A program made the translations under genes and the position numbers. Shown piece after piece: positions 48,191 to 59,400 of a DNA stretch of 64,000 nucleotides (its first letter is position 1; each line of letters starts with the position of its first letter). The notes below the pieces were generated by a model. It saw only the letters and a program-made list of their open reading frames with translations. It searched no databases and had not been told where the DNA came from. This DNA comes from Ananas comosus (Eukaryota > Streptophyta > Magnoliopsida > Poales > Bromeliaceae). The stretch covers positions 7,432,806 to 7,496,805 of the forward strand of contig NC_033625.1 of assembly GCF_001540865.1 (NCBI RefSeq), in the 5' to 3' direction.

Positions 48191-49000
48191 GGTGAATAGG
48201 TGGATGAAAGAAAAAAAAAATAGAGAGAAGGAGATGGAGGAGCGGATGGGAAGAACCTGAGAAGTCCTTGAGGAGACAACGAACTTTGCATTAATTACAC
48301 GGGCAATACAAATTTAATTTTTTTAAAACATCTAAGAACAAATACCTATATTATTGAACATTTATTATTGTATAATTTTTTTTAAAAAAATTTGTCTTAT
48401 ATAAATCGTTACATGTATAGAAATATTCTAATATTTATGGGCTCCTCAATTAACTTCCAAATAATTTCTACTCCACTAAACATTATTATTTAATGCAAAT
48501 GTTTGAAACGACCTAGCATTTATGTGCTCCTCAATTAACGTCCAAATATTTCTTATTCTACTAAACATTATTATTTAGTGGGCATGGTGAATAGGTGGGC
48601 GAAAGAAAAAAAAAAAAAAAAAAAGNAAAAAAAAAAAAAAAAAAGGGAAGGAGATGGAGGGGCGGATTGGAAGAATCCGAGAAGTCTCTTGAGGAGACAA
48701 CCGACTTTGCATTAATTACACGGACAATATAAATTTAATTTTCTGAAAAATCTAAGAACAAATATCTAAATTATTGGACACTTATTATTATATATTTTTT
48801 TAAAAAAATTATCTTATATGAAATGTTACATGTATAGAAACGCCCCAGTATTTATAGGCTCCTCAATTAACTTCCAAATATTTTCTATTCCACTAAACAT
48901 TATTATTTCATGTGAACGTTTGAAATGAACCAGTATTTATGGGCTCCTCAATTAGCATCCAAATGTTTCCTATTCTGCTAAACATTATTATTTATGGCCC
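48190..49000. repeat. ~395-bp tandem duplication
   Basis: GGTGAATAGGTGG, an A tract, GAAGGAGATGGAGG and GGAGACAACSRACTTTGCAT occur in order near 48191-48290 and again near 48586-48710. Both are followed by similar AT-rich sequence holding GGCTCCTCAATTAAC and CTAAACATTATTATTT. A single N (48626) sits in the longer A tract of the second copy. Confidence 0.85.
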
Positions 49001-50017
49001 CACTAAAGAAATATGTTCTATACAGTTGAAGAAGTGGTAGGACCCACTTTTTTTCTAAAATAAGAAGAAAGCTTATAGATGTCATTAAGAAAATATTTTA
49101 TCATAAAAAATCTTGATTATGAAGATATTTAGTGGATTAAAAATGACCTCCTAATTTGCGATAACAATAGAGACATGTTATTGAAAAGGTGGGTGAACCG
49201 TAAAATCTTATAATAACTATGGTACGGTAAAATGTGAATTACGGGATGGTAAAATGCCATATGTTATTATTATGCATTTTGTTCGGAATAACACTATGAT
49301 AATCTCATGATTTCAAACCAAACGAATATAAAACATTTCCGAAGGAGCTTTCTCAACCAGATGTTCATACGTTGACATATATAATATTGAAAATTTTGAT
49401 TAATTTACACACATAATTTAAAATATTATACAATTTAGTGAGCACATCAGATTACTTTTTTTTTCTTTCAATGTTGCAAATTGAAAAATCTAACGGTGCC
49501 TTTTCCAACAGTTTTAATCATCTGCCGTTTTAACAAAGAAATATGCTATCTAGATTATCTATATTCTAGATTCATAAAAATTTAATTGAGTTTAGTATAA
49601 AGAAATAAAAATTATAAGACTAGTAAGAAATAAGAGTAATTAGATGGATGGGATGTAAGATCTATTTGTAACATTGCTCATTTACAAAAACGCTTTGTCA
49701 AACGAAAAAAATATACTCTTTACATTTAGGGATGTCAGCGGGTCGGATTCAGGGCAGATTTTGAAAAACCTGAATCCAAATCCGACTACCAAACTCGACT
49801 ACTAAACTCGACACCCAAACCCGAATCCGATAGATTTTAAAAATCCATATCCAAACTCGAAACTGGGCAAAAATTCGAAACCCAAACCCGAATTCGAACC
49901 TACAAACCCGAGCCCGAAATAATTATTTCTCTTTACAATATTTCAAAACATATTACACTAAATCTAAATTTTTAAAATATAAATTCAAATATGACATCAA
50001 ACATTAATATATAGAAC
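49001..50017. other. Spacer, no gene recognised
   Basis: AT-rich. 49727-49910 has ACCCAAACCCGAATCCGA-type repeated words that also occur at 43590-43700 and 53300-53450, probably fragments of a common dispersed repeat. Confidence 0.4.
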
Positions 50018-50243
50018 TAGCTAGAATATTATTAAGAGCATCAAGTTATTAGTGCTATTAAGTTTTTCGGTCCTTGGATGAAACGATATGTGGTTAGGAT
50101 GATAGTAATCCCCTAGGGTTGAGTGGGTGATTGGTTGAATAGTATGATCCAACGGGTGAAAATGGTCAAAAGGGTGGATCTAATGGCAGAAAATTTAGTA
50201 GCACCAAATACTTGGCGCTATCGATAGTATTACAGCCGGATTC
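50018..50243. mobile_element. Microsatellite-associated element, family II, copy 2
   Basis: CTTGGATGAAACG, GGTTAGGATGATAGTAATCC and CCTAGGGTTGAGTGG match copy 1. The ends are GCTAGAATATTATTAAGAGC and an inverse-like GATAGTATTACAGCCGGA. This copy is not directly bounded by a long microsatellite. Confidence 0.65.
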
Positions 50244-50248
50244 TTTCA

Positions 50249-50508
50249 TAGGGTTACTGTGCTATTAGGAGCATAGCTGCCCTTGTGTTTCTAAATTTCT
50301 AACCGTCCATTAATTTTGATAGGTGGCTAGGGTGAGAGAGAAGAAAAATTAAAGAGAAAATGAGTGTCTCAATTTCTTTTCTCTTTGAATTTTTTCTCAA
50401 TTTCACTTCTCTCTCTTACCCTAACCATCCATCAAAATTGATGATGGTTAGAAACTTAGGAGCAGAAGGGCTGCTTTACTGCTAATAGCACAGTAGCCTT
50501 ACTCATAT
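50249..50508. mobile_element. Short TIR element, family III
   Basis: The ends mirror each other: GGGTTACTGTGCTATTAGGA against CTGCTAATAGCACAGTAGCC. The interior is a long imperfect palindrome (GAGAGAGAAGAAAAATTAAA against CTCAATTTCACTTCTCTC), so a transcript could fold into one hairpin. Family II copies lie next to it on both sides. Confidence 0.75.
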
Positions 50509-50509
50509 A

Positions 50510-50755
50510 GAGTAGTAGCTGAAATACTATTAATAATATTTGAGTTCTTTTGCCATCGATTTTTTAGCCATTAGATCTACACTTTAATCAATTTCACCCT
50601 TTAGATCATACTATTCAATAAACCATCGACTCAACTCTAGGAGGACCACCACTAAACCCTAGAGAACCACTATCAGCCTAACCATATAATTTTTATCCAA
50701 TGGTTAAAAACTCGATAGTAAAGGAGGCCAAATACTATTAACAATATTCCAGTCC

Positions 50756-50756
<1 letters not shown>
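50510..50756. mobile_element. Microsatellite-anchored element, family II, copy 3 (inverted)
   Basis: It has family II words in reverse order (ATCATACTATTCAATAAACC, CTCAACTCTAGGAGGACC, TTTTTATCCAATGG). The start is AGTAGCTGAAATACTATT and the end leads directly into (TA)n(GA)n. Confidence 0.7.

Positions 50757-50822
<66 letters not shown>
50757..50822. repeat. (TA)n(GA)n compound microsatellite between elements
   Basis: About nine TA and 23 GA dinucleotides between a family II copy and a family I copy. Confidence 0.95.
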
Positions 50823-50825
<3 letters not shown>

Positions 50826-51841
50826 CCTATAATATCTATAGTACCGGGACTCCGGTATTATAATCTTGTTTTCGATCCTAAAGTGTTCAAATCAACGATC
50901 CACACTGTTAAATTGATTTAAAATTTTTAAAATTTTTAAAAGTAAAATTTTATATTTTTTTGATATAGTTTACTTTATGATTAAATCATACTCCTAACAG
51001 CCGAGTCAAACTATTACTATATATTACATATACTAAAAAATTGAGTTACTTATTGGGCTAGGGCTACTATACTCCTATGAGTATAGAATTTTTTGTATTC
51101 ATAAGTTTTCGACCATTGGATGAAAGGATGTGCGGTTAGGATGATAGTGATCCCCGATTAGGTTAATAGTGGTCATCTAGAGTTGAGTGGATGGTTGATT
51201 GAATAGTATGATCTAACAGGTAGAAATAATCAAAGGAATGGATATTACAACCGAGAACTTATAAATATAAAAGGGTCCATACTCATAAGAGTATAGTAGC
51301 CGGACTCTAGTTATTGTTATATACATTACGGTACTTCATTAGTTAAAGATTGAAAGAATCTCCATGTCAAATCCTTTTGAAAGGGCTACCTTTCCTATTT
51401 GACTAAGAGACAATCCCTTTCTAATTCACTGCCAGAACTAGTTGTTTATAACTCCTTTTTTTTTTGTCTTTTTTAATTTTAAAATTATTAATTTTCAATG
51501 GTTATTGTAAGAAATTTGTAGTTTAACGGTGCAGAAGAATCTAAATTTATTCAAATTTTGATAAAAAATACTTTGAACTATCTAAATCAAGATAAGCATT
51601 TTTGATCTTGAATTCAAAAGTTTTATTATCAAATTTTAAAAATTGTTCAATTTTCACCATTCATTTTGATATGTTTACTTATTAAGTAAAATATGTCGAA
51701 AAAAATTAAAATTTTATTCCTAAGAACTATATATCCTAGATCATATTTAAGGTATGAATCGTTGATTTTGAACAACCTAAAATCGAAAACGAGACTATAG
51801 TACCGTAGTTCCTGTACTATAGATAGTATAGCAGTCTCATT
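50822..51841. mobile_element. Microsatellite-anchored element, family I-like, interrupted by a family II copy
   Basis: The left end GACTCCTATAATATCTATAG is answered by the right end ACTATAGATAGTATAGCAGT. Both arms contain a version of TCAACGATCCACACTGTTAA, and the interior has GTTTAACGGTGCAGAAGAAT. The right end leads into (TA)n(GA)n (51842-51864). 51058-51308 is a nested family II element. Confidence 0.7.
51058..51308. mobile_element. Microsatellite-associated element, family II, copy 4, nested
   Basis: It starts CTAGGGCTACTATACTCC and ends GAGTATAGTAGCCGGACTCT. The interior has CATTGGATGAAAGGATGTGC and GGTTAGGATGATAGTG. The ends closely resemble those of family I copies 1-3, so the two size classes share termini. 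Confidence 0.75.
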
Positions 51842-51864
51842 CTATATATATAGAGAGAGAGAGA

Positions 51865-52071
51865 GCTAGGCTGGAATACTATTGATAGCAAAAAGTCTTT
51901 TTTGCTATTTAAGTTTTTAACGCTTGGATGAAACATTGTAGGGTTAGGATGATATTAGTCCCTACTGGGTTATAATATTTAATCCAATGATTAAAAATGA
52001 TAAAAGAAATTGATCCAAAGGCTAAAACTTGATAACAAAAAAGGCCTTTTGCTATCAATAGTATTTTAGCT

Positions 52072-52074
<3 letters not shown>
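51865..52074. mobile_element. Microsatellite-anchored element, family II, copy 5
   Basis: It starts CTAGGCTGGAATACTATTGA and ends CAATAGTATTTTAGCTGAAC. It is flanked by (GA)n on the left and (CT)n(TA)n on the right. Confidence 0.75.

Positions 52075-52149
<75 letters not shown>
52075..52149. repeat. (CT)n(TA)n compound microsatellite between elements
   Basis: About 19 CT and 18 TA dinucleotides between two elements whose start sequences are alike (GCTGGAATACTATTG). Confidence 0.95.
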
Positions 52150-52152
<3 letters not shown>

Positions 52153-52680
52153 GAGCTGGAATACTATTGGTAGCAAACGAGCTCCGTTGTCATCCATTTA
52201 TTTTCGATGATCGAGCCTCCAAATCAATGATCGGCACTATTGAACATGATCGATACCACTTGAAGCATCTAGAAATCAAATTTTATACTTTTTCGATATT
52301 GTTCTTTTGTCTATCAAGTGGACACAAAAATGAACGGCTGAAAATGAATATCATTTAAAAAGTGATGATAGGAGTTTTGTAATCAAGATCAAAAGTATAG
52401 ATCTTATTTTAAATAGTTTAAAGAATTTTATAACCAAGCTTCAACTGATTTGGATATCTTTATGACGTTAAACGAGAAACGTCTTATATTGACAGTAAAA
52501 ATTACAAATTTTAAAATCCTTTGATAATTAGGTCATTGATATCGAAAAGATTTAAAATTTCGTTTCTTGATACTACAAGTGGTATAAATTATGTTAAACG
52601 GTATTGATCGTTGATTTGGAAGCTCGATCATCGAAAACAAATTGGTGGCAATGCAGTCCGTTTGCTACCGATAGCATTCA
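52150..52680 (+). mobile_element. Microsatellite-anchored element, family I-like copy
   Basis: It starts GTTGAGCTGGAATACTATTG and ends TTTGCTACCGATAGCATTCA. Its arms carry TTTTCGATGATCGAGCCTCC and the inverse GGAAGCTCGATCATCGAAAA, as in the family I copies at 39.6-41.9 kb. No coding capacity. Confidence 0.75.
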
Positions 52681-52685
52681 TGTAT

Positions 52686-53660
52686 ACAATATAAATTTAT
52701 ATATAATATTTATCTACAAATTTACAACAAAAATTATATTTTATAAGTTTATATATTATATTTTATTAGAAAATATCTGCAATATCTTATATTATTTTTT
52801 GTATATATATTGAATATTTTTATATATTTTTAAATTTTGATAAATCTAAAATTTAAGTATGTATTTTAAACTAAAAGCATCAAAATTTAATTCTTATTTA
52901 CTTTAAAATTTAATAAAAGCATGTATTTTGAATTTGGGTTTGATGACATACGCATTTTTTTGGCGTTCTTACGCAAACAAATAACGTAACAAAATAAATA
53001 ATGTAAAATAAATGAATAGTAATGCTATTTTTTAACATATTGAACATAACCGTTTATTTTTATTTGAAATATTTTTTTAACAAATTAATCATAACCGTTC
53101 ATAGGATTGGATTTATTGATGGATCTGAATGCTATTTTTTAATCATAGTCGTTCGTTTTTATTTCAGATAATCTTTAATAAATTAATCAAAATCGGTCAT
53201 AGAGAATATTTTTTTATTTCTTTCTTGATTCTATGTGTCATGGTAAGAATTCTTATATGCTTTTATATATATGATAAATATAAATATACAATGTAAAATC
53301 AATTTAGGTTTGGGTTGTTTTCGGATTTGGATTGGATACAGACAAAATCCATACTCAAATTCAAATCCATCGGGCTTTTACTTTTAATATTCATATTCAA
53401 AATATATCAATTTAATATCAGATAAGCCTACTCCGTTTGGATTCAAATTCGAATAAAATTTTAGAGAATGAAACTTACAAAAAGCAAAGTGAGTTAAAAT
53501 ATTAATGTCACTTGTGGGATGTGCATTTATTAAGCATTTATTAATCCCCTCTCTCCCGTAGGAATACCTAAAAAAGATGGAGACTTGTTGCTAGACCCAG
53601 TCCCGGCCGGCAAGCAAGGAATTCTCTAGTCCTTCCAAGGGTATTTTAGTCCTTTCAACC
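52686..53660. other. AT-rich spacer, no gene recognised
   Basis: AT-rich, with a TTGGATTGGATACAGAC/CAAATCCATCGGGC stretch near 53320-53380 resembling the dispersed repeat at 49.73-49.91 kb. Confidence 0.4.
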
Positions 53661-53665
53661 AAAAA

Positions 53666-54332
53666 ATTATTGCCTACACTAGGTGCATGAGTACATCTCA
53701 TACACCACAACCCTAAAAATCTAACCATAAGAGGCCTAGGATGCATAATAATCCAAATCACTTGATGTTATTTTCCGATATCAGTCGAGCTAGAGTATTT
53801 TTAAAAGTATCAAGTTCTTGATACAGATACTTTTTTATTTTATCGACGAAGGGATGTTTGAATCGATAATCGATATTGTTAAACATTATCCGTAATGTAT
53901 AAGTTATTACGAATTAAATTTCATAATTTTGTCATATTATTTATTTATCAAATAATCAAGTAGTCTCAAATACATCTTATATTTATTGTTAAATATTGCC
54001 CATGTACGTTTTAGAAAACGATGAGAAAATTTCAAAAGTCTGGTACTAAAAATATTTTAATTTAACTTTACAATATTTAAAAGACCTGCATATAAAAAAT
54101 CAAAAATTTCATATAAATTTTTTTATAACTAAATAATATTTTTTTTTTCGTACCATTGGTTTTCAAAACTATTTAATGATCAAATAATAAATTTTCAAAA
54201 TACAGGATTTACATATAAACTCTTCTGATAGATGTTAAGTTTTGATTTTAAGACATTATCCACGGAAAACATTTTATCCAGTTGGTGCGTGGCATGTACC
54301 TATACACCCGGTGCAAGGAATAATTTTTCCAA
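53666..54332. mobile_element. Possible TIR element with ACTAGGTGCAT-type ends
   Basis: TTATTGCCTACACTAGGTGC on the left is imperfectly mirrored by the reverse of the right end (TTATTCCTTGCACCGGGTGT). Similar CATGCACTAGGTGCATGG words occur at 30523-30610. The interior is AT-rich and non-coding. Boundaries are approximate and no TSD is identified. Confidence 0.45.
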
Positions 54333-56148
54333 CTTAAGCTACAATCCCGAGTACAACCTGGTAAAAAAGGGGTGTTCTAGGGAACATATTCAATAGACCG
54401 GGCTCTCCAAACCTCATAAGTATAGATGTGATTTACCACCTCTAAATAGTTTGCCTGTGGACCCTTTTGATTTCACTGTCTAATCTTTTAATTTATTTGA
54501 TTTGCATCAATCAATAATATTTTATTTTTAAAATTTAAATGTGTTATTTATTTTTACAGATTTAATTAGCATATTTTATGCAATTCTGTTAACCATATAT
54601 TTATTAAACTAAGTAATTAGTTTAAATTTTAAAATTAAAGTATGGTTGACTAACTCAAATCAAACAAATTAAAAGATTAGACCGTAAAATTAAAATTTTA
54701 AAAGTTTAAATAGTCAATTCAAAATAATTTATAATTCAGATAAGTTCTGGATATTTTTACCAAATTTATAATATTCAAATTTACTATCTTGATACCAAGT
54801 AACCACAAAAATTTGCTTCATTGAAAGTTTATAATTTACTATGTGAGAAAAGAATGTTAAAAATTAACTTATAACAGGGACATTTTGACTCCTAACTTGT
54901 AAATGGTTTATGTTTAAATTAATTCTATGGCTTTTAGGTATGAGTTTTGTGTTATATATTAAAAAAAAAAGTTAGGAGACTCCCTTAAAATTAAGGCCAT
55001 TATGAACTAGATTTTTTTTTTCTTCTTCTTCTTTTTTACCTATTTTTTTCTTCTTACTACCAATATTTTGATTTGAATTACTTTTCTTAATTAAAATATA
55101 GATGAGTTAAGGCTAATAGCTTTGTAGCATATCATTTGTTAACATTTAATGAAGAGATTTGGTCCTCAAATTTGAAATGTGTGATAGTTTGGTCTTCAAA
55201 TTTTAATTTGTTATAATTTTTAGCTCAAATTTTCAAAATCATTGCAATTACATCCATAATCCAATTTACTTGGTTAAATAGTGATGTATCGATAATGTAC
55301 TATGAATGTGGTGGTGCTATAGTAGATAACACGATAATTATTAAGATCTCATGTAACTACTATACTAGTGAAATATCATTATCTAGATAACTAAATTAGA
55401 CTGTATGATTTAATTACAATAATTTAAAAATTTGGAGTAAAAAATTATGATAAATTAAAGTTTGCGAAGAAAGTGTCATAATCCTCATTTTTTCACTTTC
55501 CACCTCTGACATATAGAAACCTAATATATTTACCTGCTCAAAATTTTAAATTGATGTATTTAGCACTCTTCCGTCAAGATTCTATCACTATTTCGTTCAT
55601 TTCTTATAATAAATATCAAAAATGCTCTTTAAAATAATAATAATATATTAAAAAACTTTTTTTTTTCTTATAAAACAAGTAAGAATAATTTAGTCATTTC
55701 ATTTTCTCCACAAACTCCATAACCAAATTTTAAAAGGAAAAAATATAGGTTTTTGAATTCAGAGAGAAAAATAAAAAAGAAGGTATTTACAGAGGTTTTC
55801 TATATTTTACCTTTTTTGTAGATAATATCGAATGCATCCCTCAAAATTTCTGAAATATCTGATATATTCTTTTTTTTTTAATTTCAAATATACTAATATA
55901 TTTCTCCATTATTCAAAAATAACTCTGCTGTTAGTACTCGTTAAGTCATTTTCGGGCTAAATACTGTTAAATTTCTACCACAATTAAAAAGAAGTTAAAA
56001 TACCTCTTTTGCTCCCAACTAAGGGTGAATACAAAAAAATTGGTGACAGTAGAAGATTATATTTGAAAAGGTGAAAAGTTAAATATTTTTTTGTCCTTAA
56101 CTTAAGGACAAATAAGAAATTGATGACGATAAAAAGATATATTTGAAA
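54333..56148. other. AT-rich spacer, no gene recognised
   Basis: AT-rich. 55480-55830 has TTTTTCACTTTCCACCTCTG and similar words recalling the arms of the MULE-like elements at 43.1 and 56.1 kb, so a third degraded copy is possible. Confidence 0.35.
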
Positions 56149-56761
56149 AGCTAAATTATAGAAAACCCCCCTATCAAAATCCGATTTTTCACTTTCCCCC
56201 TTTGTCATTTAAAAGCCTACACTTTACCCCTTTGTAAAATAAAAAATATGCACTTCACCCCCTATCGTTAGTGATCCGTTAGGGGTCCGTTGTAAAAAAA
56301 AAATTTATGCCAAAAATACCCCTCAGCCCTTTTCCCTGTTGCTTCGCTTTCCTCCGCCTCGCCGCCGCCTCGCTGCCTCGCCCTCCTCCACTGCCTCTCC
56401 CTCGCCCTCGCCCACATCTCCATCCGCGCCCACAAACACCCCTTCGCCCTCCTCTGCCGCCTCGCCCTCATCGTCGTTCCCCTTGCCTACCTCTCCATCC
56501 GCGTCCAGGTGCGGGAGGAGAAGGGGAACAGGTGGTAAAGAAAATGGAGAGAAACCGCGGCCGATCGAGGCGGCGGTTGAGGAAGATAAAGGAGGAGACA
56601 AAAATAGTGAGGGACAAAATGGTCATTTTATCATCACAGTACACACCGTACCCCCTGTGAACATTTTTTATTTTACAAGGGAGCAAAATGTAGATTTTTA
56701 AATGACAGAAGGAAAAAGTGAAAAATCAGATTTTGATAGGACGATTTTATATAATTTAGCC
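56149..56761. mobile_element. MULE-like non-autonomous element with a GC-rich (Pack-MULE-like) core, 613 bp
   Basis: The TIRs are about 110 bp: GCTAAATTATAGAAAACCCC on the left, TATAATTTAGCC on the right, with CCGATTTTTCACTTTCC and CTACACTTTACCCC mirrored. The flanking 9-mers TATTTGAAA and TATTCAAAA agree at 7 of 9 positions, a decayed 9-bp TSD. The core 56330-56600 is GC-rich with CTCGCCCTC-type repeats and overlapping Pro/Ser/Arg frames on both strands. It may be a captured exon or leader, but no protein family was recognised. The arms match those of the element at 43099-44200. Confidence 0.75.
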
Positions 56762-56901
56762 TATTCAAAAGGATAAAATAGTAATTTTAGAAAAATGATG
56801 GCCGTTCAGAATTCAACTCTTGTGAAACATTAAAATAGAGTTTTTAGTATTAGTTTTCTAAGAAAAGTCAAAAATTTTTGAGTCCTATATAAATAACTGC
56901 C

Positions 56902-56932
<31 letters not shown>

Positions 56933-57400
56933 AAACCTAACCCCGGCCTATTGAACCTGGTTCACAAGAAAAGGAAGAGTTCGATTTTTTTTTTTTTTTT
57001 TTTTTTTGAGAAAACCTCAAATACCACTCTTATATTGTGGGCTTTTTTACTTTGGTACTGTAATGTAAACTATATCACTTTAGTGATTTCATTTTTTTTT
57101 TTTTTTATCCCTCCGTTAATTTTTTTTGTTAAACCAGTGATAAAGTTAAAATCATATGATACTAAAGTGAATATTCGATAAATTATATATAGGGTATCTA
57201 AAATTTTTTTGTATATAATTTAACGGGAGTTAACGAAAGTACTAACGAAAAGAAAAAAATAAAATCACAGAGTACCAAAATAATATATTTTAAAGCACAT
57301 AATACTAAACTGTGAAAACGCGAAACTACATAAATGGTATTAAAATTTTACCCTTTTTTATATTATATATTTTATTATTTTAATTTTCCTAATTCTTTAA
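56762..57400. other. Upstream region of the palmitoyltransferase gene, with a possible small TIR element
   Basis: 57010-57350 has weakly mirrored arms (ATACCACTCTTATATTGTGG with TTTGGTACTGTAATG, against CAGAGTACCAAAATAA and ATAAATGGTATTAAAATT), like other MITEs of this window. Two long T tracts lie at 56986-57006 and 57092-57106. No gene recognised. Confidence 0.4.
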
Positions 57401-57508
57401 CCCTCGTCTCCTTTCGATACCTCCATGTTTACAGCTCACTCTCCCGAGAGCTTCTCCCTGAGCCTTCGAATCCAAAAATTTCCAATTCCCCCACACCCAC
57501 GCCCACAA

Positions 57509-57510
<2 letters not shown>

Positions 57511-57553
<43 letters not shown>
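57511..57553. repeat. (GA)n microsatellite in the 5' leader region
   Basis: About 20 GA dinucleotides 90 bp upstream of the start codon, with one interruption. GA/CT repeats are common in plant 5' untranslated regions and core promoters, so it may lie in the transcribed leader. Confidence 0.9.
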
Positions 57554-57555
<2 letters not shown>

Positions 57556-57640
57556 CGCTACCGACTCCTTCGTGGGTGCGAAGTAGGAGGATGGGGGAGT
57601 TCGTCGCAGTAGTTCACACCTAATCTTTCATACATCTGCG

Positions 57641-59363
57641 ATGGCCAAACGATTGTATCAAGTTTGGAAAGGGAATAATGTAAGAACAAAATTCGCAGTT
57701 TCCTTTTATTCGCTCGTCGAATTAGTATTTTTGGGGCAATTTTGGCGTGTGGGTATGCTTAGATCGATGTGCAACTTAGGAGGGTTTTGCTTAATTTTGG
57801 TTGTTTAATCCTTAGATGAAATGGGTTGTTGTTTTGGTTTTGATGCTTTTGGGAGGATTTTTCTTTTTCTTTTTTTTTTCGGTTGCAATTTATAGTGTAT
57901 GTATTGATTGGTTACAAGTTAAACTGGGTTTTGCCTTTAATAGGATTATATTTTAGTTTGGTAGATTAGGGTTTCAAACCTTGGAATGTTGAATTACTTA
58001 CACCCAAATTTGAGCAATTGTTTGGTAACTATTTGGTGGTTTATTAATTTGTTCTTATTTTCTCTATGATTATTTAACTAGAAGTATTATACTTTTTTTT
58101 TGTGGTCTTTTTGTTAACATCAAAATTTAACCTTAGTAATATCCTAGTTTTAATTCTTGCATATGGCCTTTGATTCCTTAGATGCTAGATGTGCCTAATG
58201 TGAAATTATATGAAACGGTGGTGTTTTTATATTTTTATGTTCAACACCCCCCTTCACGACTGGGCTCGAGACATTTTAATAGACCCAAGACGTGGACTTA
58301 GTTAAGTGGAAGGAAATCAAACAATGCTAGCAATCTGGTAGGATTCGAGCTCAGGACCTTTTGTTTTGATATGATGCGAAATTATATGAAACAACCATTG
58401 TTTCCTAAAAGCTCAAGCACAGTCCTCCTATTGCATAACAGTGTTTCCATATTTTTATGTTCAACACCCCCCTTCACGACTGGGCTCGAGACATTTTAAT
58501 AGACCCAAGACGTGGACTTAGTTAAGTGGAAGGAAATCAAACAATGCTAGCAATCTGGTAGGATTCGAGCTCAGGACCTTTTGTTTTGATATGATGCGAA
58601 ATTATATGAAACAACCATTGTTTCCTAAAAGCTCAAGCACAGTCCTCCTATTGCATAACAGTGTTTCCATATTTTTATGTTCAACACCTAAATCCTCGCA
58701 CATGGCGCAAACCTAGTGCGGATATACCAGAACCGGACAAAACTAGATTGAAAGAGCTGGATCTAACCAGAACAGGCCGAAACGAAGCCAGAGACAAATG
58801 GGAACATGGTGTAACCGGGTTGAGATAGGATTGAAATAGGGCTAGACTAGAAGAAACTTGAATAAGTGAGGTGTGACCCAAGCTTTGATGCCATGTTATA
58901 AGGGCTCAAACCAACGCAAAAGCTTAAGCTGATATATGGAGAAACTTTTGCACTTCATATGCACATCAGAATTCTTATTTCTTTCCATTGTGGGGCTAAT
59001 ATTCCTAACCAAATCACAGAATATTGCCTAGTATTTTTGAAGGAAACGGTTGAATTTTGTGGAACTTCTCTTAAATAGTAAAGAAAGAGATGTTGAAACA
59101 TGATTATACTGCATCTTGACGACCTTGTTCTTCCTCTGCTCAATCATACCTAGATGCAGATTCTTATGAGGTTAGTATGTTGCGCATAGATGCTCAATAA
59201 TACTTGCATTGCCGACACTGTTCATACCTAGCATAGTTGGCTAAGAGCTTGATGGTTGGTAGCCGAGGTTCCAAGTTCGAAACCTATTTGCTTCACATTT
59301 CTAGCTGAGTTTACTTCTAAAAATAAAAAAAAAAAGAAGAATGAAGTGGGTACCTTGTAGCTT

Positions 59364-59400
<37 letters not shown>

